A stretch of 10,306 bases of DNA. Origin: DATGIQ01 sp035295665. Lineage in GTDB: Bacteria > Planctomycetota > Planctomycetia > Gemmatales > Gemmataceae. The notes beneath the pieces were generated by a model. That model was not told the origin of the DNA, did not search any database, and saw nothing but the letters and a program-made list of their open reading frames with translations. Below, piece by piece: positions 6,451-10,306 of this stretch. A program made the position numbers and the translations under genes. Each line of letters opens with the position of its first letter. Within the stretch, counting starts at the first letter, position 1. The stretch is from the NCBI GenBank assembly GCA_035295665.1, contig DATGIQ010000250.1, positions 1-10,306 of the forward strand. Direction: 5' to 3'.

Positions 6451-9400
6451 ATGCACGATCCATCGACGCATCGTTCTTCGAAACGGTTCGGATTGTTCCA
6501 CACTCTTTTGGGCCGCCGAGCGCTGGCGCCGGCCAGTTCCCGTAACCCGGAACGGCGGCCGTCCCGTCCCCGTCTGGAAATGCTGGAGGATCGCACCCTG
6601 CCCAGCCTGGCCGCTGCGGTGGGACCGAACGTGGACGTCATCAAACTGACAGGCAATCAGCATACCTCTGCGATCGCGATCAATCCGACAAACTTCAAGA
6701 ACCTCGTCGTGGCCGCTGCGGAAGAAACCACCTCAGGAATCGTCGTGGCCACCAGCCAGGATGGCGGTGCTACCTGGAGCAGCAGACAAGCGGCGACGGG
6801 CACCGATGGCCTGACGGCCGCCTTCGGCGATCCTCAGGTTGCCTTCGACAACTTCGGCAACCTCTTTCTCTCCTACCTGGGCACCGACGGCAGTGTCGAC
6901 GTGGCGCTGAGTACCGACGGCGGCCAAACGCTGTCCCCTCTCGTGAGCTTCACTCCGCCCAGTGGCGGTTTCGATCGACCCTCGATTGCCACCGGAGCGG
7001 GCAGCGTCTGGGTTTCGTTCACCGATAACAATAACAATGTCGAGGCCGCGGGAGCCACGGTCTCGGGCCTTGGGGCCTCTCAAATCAGTCCGTTCTCGAC
7101 GAAGGTCATCCCGAGCTCGACCGGCGGCGACTTCGGAAGCATCGCGGTTGGGCCGAACGGCCAAGTGCTCGTCACCTTCCAGTACGGCCTGATCAACGGC
7201 CCGGGCCCGGACGTCATCGTCACCAGCCTCGACCCGACCGGCGTCGGCGGCACGTTTGGCAATCCGGTCACGGTCACCAATACGATGGTCGGCGGCTTCG
7301 ATGAGAATATCCCCGCGCAGAGCAACCTGTTCGGGATCGACGCCGAGGCCAACCTGGCCTGGGATCGCACGGGCGGCGCGAACCGAGGCCGTGTCTACCT
7401 GGTCTACACCGACGCCCCGTTCACGACCAGCAGTTCGACCAAGATCTATCTCCGTTACTCCAATGACAATGGCACGACGTGGAGCAATGCCATTCCGGTC
7501 TTCGATAGTAAAGCCAACGGCAACAGCGAATTTCTGCCCAGCATCTCTCTCGACCCAACCAGCGGCGCCATCGGCGTCGCCTGGTACGATGCCCGCAATG
7601 ACCTGGGAAACCACGGCCCGGGGGATACCGATGGGACTCCCAACGACGACGCACAACTGTTTGGTGCGTTTAGCAACGATGGCGGCAACACGTTTTCGTC
7701 CAACGCGCAGATCAGCGCGGGCACTTCAAATTCCGCCGATTCGGAGCCGGCGGGAGCCAATCATTCGGCGCTTGGCTTCGGGAGTTTCGGGAAGTCCGAT
7801 TTCTTGGGCGGTTCCTTTTTCCGTGTCTGGGCCGACAACTCCAACAGTGCCGGCGGCAACCCTGACGGGACGCTGAGCAAACTGGATGTCTACACGGCCA
7901 AGGTGACCATCTTGAACGCCACCGCGCCAACAGTGACGCCGCCCACGAACCAGAACACCAACGAAGGCACCAACCAGTCCTTCAGCCTGGGAAGTTTCAC
8001 CGACCCGGATAGCAGTCCGTGGAGCGTCTCGGTCAACTGGGGCGACAGCACAGCCAATACGAACTTCTCCACGTCCACGCCAGGGTCGCTCGGCAACCAA
8101 GCCCACACCTTTGGCGAAGAAGGGGTTTACACCGTCACCGTCTCGGTCACGAACAGCGTCAATCAATCGAACTCGGCCACTTACAAAGTAACGGTGGCCG
8201 ACGTACCGGTCCTGGGAGCGAGCGTGAGTGTCAGCGGCAGTCCCAACATGTCCTTCAGCCCGTCGGTGGCGACTTTCACCGATCCAGGCGGCCCCGAACC
8301 GAATAGCAGCGATCCCAATCCCAATATTAGCAGCCACTACAGCGCTTCGATCAACTGGGGCGATAACTCCAGTGCCACAGCCGGGACCATTACCTACAAT
8401 CCCACGACGCACCAGTTCACGGTCAGCGGCGTCCATAACTACAGTGCCGCGAACACCTACAACATCACCACGAACATCTTCCACGAGTCGACGACCAGCG
8501 TCCAGGTCCGAAGCCCGGCCTCGATCGGCACCACTTCCGGCTCTGTCCCGACGGTTACGCCGCCCGGGAATCAAAACGCCGTCGAGGGAACCGCCCAGCT
8601 CATTAGCCTGGGTAGCTTCAGCGAATCGGGCGGCAACGGACCGTGGAACGTCTCGATCAACTGGGGCGATGGATCCACCAATATGACCTTCTCCGAAACC
8701 ACGGCAGGAAGCCTCGGTGCCCAACCCCATAACTTTGGCGAAGAGGGCATTCGAACCGTGACCGTTACGGTCACCGACAACAAAAATGCATCGAACTTCG
8801 CCAGCTTCCAGGTAACCGTGTCCGATCCCGCTGTGGTGGGCTCCGGCGTGAACGTCATCACCAACCCCAATACCAGCTTTAGCGGCCCAGTGGCAACCTT
8901 CACCGATCCCGGTGGGGCCGAACCGAATAGCAACGATCCGGATCCCGTCCTCAACGATCACTACAATGCCACCGTCGATTGGGGTGATGGCACGCTTCCT
9001 ACGCCGGATACGATTACCTTCAATCCCGCGACTCAGAAGTTTACGGTCAACAGCAGCCATATCTACTCCAACAACGGCTCCTTCACGATCACCACAACGA
9101 TCACGCACGAGTCGGCCCCCAGCCTCAGGGTGCAGAGCCTCGCCGCGGTCGGCAACACCTCGGGCTCGGGACCGACGGTGTCGCCGCCGGTGAATCAGAA
9201 CGCCGCCGAGGGATCCTCGGCGCTCCTTGGCCTGGGTAGCTTCAGCGAATCGGGCAACGGTCCGTGGAATGTCTCGATCAACTGGGGCGATAACACGCCT
9301 AATACCACCTTCTCCCGATCCGCCCCGGGGACCCTGGGCAGCCAGTTGCATACCTTCGGCGAAGAAGGCATCGACACCGTGACAGTCACGGTCACCGACA

Positions 9401-10306
9401 GCAAGAATGTGGCGAATTTTGCCACCTTCCAGGTGACCGTTTCCGATCCCGCCGTGGTGGCCTCCGGCGTGAATGTCAACACCAGTCTCTTTACCTTCTT
9501 CACGATGCCGGTGGCGACCTTTACCGATCCCGGTGGGCCCGAGCCCAATGCCAGCGACTCGACGCCCGGTATTGCCAGCCATTACAGCGCCACCATCGAT
9601 TGGGGCGACAGTACGGGAGTCACGCCGGACACGATCTCGTTCAATCCTGTGAACCATCAATTCACGGTCACCAGCAGCCATACCTATTTCTCCAACGGCC
9701 CCTTCACGATCACCACGACGATCATGCACGAGTCGGCCCCCAACGCCGTGGTGCACAGCCAGGCAACGATCGGCAACTCGTCCGGCTCCGGACCGACGGT
9801 GACGGCGGCAGCGAACCAAAATGCCACGGAAGGAACCTTGCAGTCCTTTAGCCTGGGCAGCTTCACCGAATCGACCAGCAACGGCCCGTGGAGCGTTTCG
9901 GTCAGCTGGGGCGATGGCACCCCCAATACGAGCTTCACCGCAACGGCAACCGGCAACCTGGCCAACCAGCCGCATACCTTCCGCGAAGAGGGCACGTACA
10001 ACGTAACCGTCAACGTCACCGACCACTCGAACCAATCCAATTCTGCAAGCTTCCAGGTGACGGTGGCCGATCCCGCCGTGGTGGGCACCGGCGCCAGTAT
10101 TGGCTTCACTCCCAATAAGACCTTCGCCGCCGGGGTAGCCACGTTTACCGATCCCGGTGCGCCGGAACCGAATACGAGCGATCCCGACCCCAACCTCAAT
10201 GATCATTACAGCGCCACAATCGATTGGGGCGATAACACCGGCACCGTGCCCGGCGCTATTGGCTTCGATACCACGACCCAACAATTCAGCGTCAGCGCTA
10301 GCCATA
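6451..10306 (+). CDS. Giant secreted protein: Asp-box beta-propeller followed by PKD-like tandem repeats (3' end outside window)
   Basis: One frame stays open from ATG 6451 to the right edge: 1285 codons and no stop. Residues 1-47 are basic. Residues 48-58, LEMLEDRTLPS, form the planctomycete 'LExLEDRxLxS' motif (compare Pfam Planc_extracel) found near the start of many exported planctomycete proteins. Residues about 65-488 resemble a sialidase-type propeller, with four Asp-box motifs: SQDGGATWS (102), STDGGQTLS (154), SNDNGTTWS (337) and SNDGGNTFS (408). Family-like strings such as FGSIAVGPNGQVLVTFQY, RGRVYLVYTD and VAWYDARND also occur. I see no F/YRIP motif, and its absence argues against sialidase activity. 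From residue 493 the protein is a tandem array of units of about 207 residues, each with two PKD-like domains. The eight WGD motifs have their Trp at residues 530, 636, 738, 844, 945, 1051, 1153 and 1259. The likely role is a cell-surface or extracellular adhesion or binding protein; its ligand is unknown. Confidence 0.9.
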   Translation, partial: MHDPSTHRSSKRFGLFHTLLGRRALAPASSRNPERRPSRPRLEMLEDRTLPSLAAAVGPNVDVIKLTGNQHTSAIAINPTNFKNLVVAAAEETTSGIVVATSQDGGATWSSRQAATGTDGLTAAFGDPQVAFDNFGNLFLSYLGTDGSVDVALSTDGGQTLSPLVSFTPPSGGFDRPSIATGAGSVWVSFTDNNNNVEAAGATVSGLGASQISPFSTKVIPSSTGGDFGSIAVGPNGQVLVTFQYGLINGPGPDVIVTSLDPTGVGGTFGNPVTVTNTMVGGFDENIPAQSNLFGIDAEANLAWDRTGGANRGRVYLVYTDAPFTTSSSTKIYLRYSNDNGTTWSNAIPVFDSKANGNSEFLPSISLDPTSGAIGVAWYDARNDLGNHGPGDTDGTPNDDAQLFGAFSNDGGNTFSSNAQISAGTSNSADSEPAGANHSALGFGSFGKSDFLGGSFFRVWADNSNSAGGNPDGTLSKLDVYTAKVTILNATAPTVTPPTNQNTNEGTNQSFSLGSFTDPDSSPWSVSVNWGDSTANTNFSTSTPGSLGNQAHTFGEEGVYTVTVSVTNSVNQSNSATYKVTVADVPVLGASVSVSGSPNMSFSPSVATFTDPGGPEPNSSDPNPNISSHYSASINWGDNSSATAGTITYNPTTHQFTVSGVHNYSAANTYNITTNIFHESTTSVQVRSPASIGTTSGSVPTVTPPGNQNAVEGTAQLISLGSFSESGGNGPWNVSINWGDGSTNMTFSETTAGSLGAQPHNFGEEGIRTVTVTVTDNKNASNFASFQVTVSDPAVVGSGVNVITNPNTSFSGPVATFTDPGGAEPNSNDPDPVLNDHYNATVDWGDGTLPTPDTITFNPATQKFTVNSSHIYSNNGSFTITTTITHESAPSLRVQSLAAVGNTSGSGPTVSPPVNQNAAEGSSALLGLGSFSESGNGPWNVSINWGDNTPNTTFSRSAPGTLGSQLHTFGEEGIDTVTVTVTDSKNVANFATFQVTVSDPAVVASGVNVNTSLFTFFTMPVATFTDPGGPEPNASDSTPGIASHYSATIDWGDSTGVTPDTISFNPVNHQFTVTSSHTYFSNGPFTITTTIMHESAPNAVVHSQATIGNSSGSGPTVTAAANQNATEGTLQSFSLGSFTESTSNGPWSVSVSWGDGTPNTSFTATATGNLANQPHTFREEGTYNVTVNVTDHSNQSNSASFQVTVADPAVVGTGASIGFTPNKTFAAGVATFTDPGAPEPNTSDPDPNLNDHYSATIDWGDNTGTVPGAIGFDTTTQQFSVSASH
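7927..10306 (+). repeat. Composite coding tandem repeat, 621-624 bp unit, at least 3.8 copies
   Basis: Each unit starts at a P-T-V-(T/S) sequence followed by NQN..EG. Unit starts are 7927, 8548, 9172 and 9793, giving unit lengths of 621, 624 and 621 bp; the fourth unit is cut by the window edge. Each unit has a first PKD-like half, with (S/N)(F/L)GSF.(D/E)...PW.VS(V/I).WGD, then HTFGEEG..TVTV and VTV(A/S)D. The second half has VATFTDPG..EPN..D, HY.A.I.WGD, (H/Q)(Q/K)F(T/S)V and a closing HES followed by IG.(T/S)SGS. The halves differ from each other and alternate strictly, so the block that duplicated was the two-domain unit. DNA copies have diverged well beyond identity, so the array is not a very recent expansion. 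Confidence 0.9.

Noticed and set aside
6733..7656. 307-codon minus-strand frame opposite the propeller domain
   Set aside because: The + strand encodes Asp-box motifs in order; the minus-strand protein is a low-complexity shadow.
7726..10305. 859-codon open frame on the minus strand opposite the repeat region
   Set aside because: It is antisense to the repeat gene, whose frame shows clear domains. Its own protein is rich in Arg/Gly/Asp with no recognisable fold, and its openness follows from the GC-rich repeated codons of the other strand.
7924..10306. CRISPR-like array
   Set aside because: The periodicity is about 621 bp, lies within a coding frame and gives conserved protein domains; there are no short direct repeats with unique spacers.

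Overview
The window looks like a piece of a Planctomycetota chromosome. The main evidence is the giant surface protein at the right end. Its N-terminal region carries the motif LEMLEDRTLPS, a form of the 'LExLEDR(T/L)LPS' signature known at the start of many planctomycete extracellular proteins. Two further signs agree: a secreted protein with a YFEQINAERYG motif, resembling a planctomycete family of hypothetical proteins, and a short 'CAATTTGCATTTGG' repeat of a kind I recall from planctomycete genomes. The DNA is GC-rich by eye except for short intergenic patches. I cannot place it to family with confidence.

Region 1 (1-2471, + strand) is an efflux operon: the 3' end of a MacA/HlyD-type periplasmic adaptor, then a MacB-type ABC ATPase, then an FtsX/MacB-type permease. 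The ATPase and permease are separate proteins here, unlike the fused MacB of Escherichia coli. They are 3 bp apart and probably translationally linked.

Region 2 (2472-5912, - strand) runs towards region 1. A long TolC-family outer-membrane efflux lipoprotein comes first (5912 to 3744). A small secreted planctomycete protein follows (3695 to 3027), and its first codons lie inside a short tandem repeat. Beyond that lies a decayed, frameshifted C-terminal fragment of a methyltransferase regulatory-domain protein (about 2975 to 2536). The TolC-like protein is a plausible outer-membrane partner for the MacAB proteins across the convergent junction.

Region 3 (5913-6450) is a non-coding divergent control region of about 540 bp. 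It contains a strong GC-rich inverted repeat at 6078-6126 and an AT/pyrimidine-rich patch around 6160-6235 that could hold the promoter of the next gene.

Region 4 (6451-10306, + strand) is one open reading frame that runs off the right edge (1285 codons seen, no stop). It encodes a secreted or surface protein: a planctomycete N-terminal motif, a sialidase-like BNR/Asp-box beta-propeller, then composite tandem repeats of about 207 residues. Each repeat is built from two different PKD-like 'WGD' domains, and at least three full units and most of a fourth are present. I found no RNA gene, CRISPR array, transposase or phage gene. The most unusual features are the long composite repeats with a possible higher-order pattern, the repeat-derived gene start, the pseudogene and the intergenic palindrome. 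None of them amounts to a demonstrably new system.
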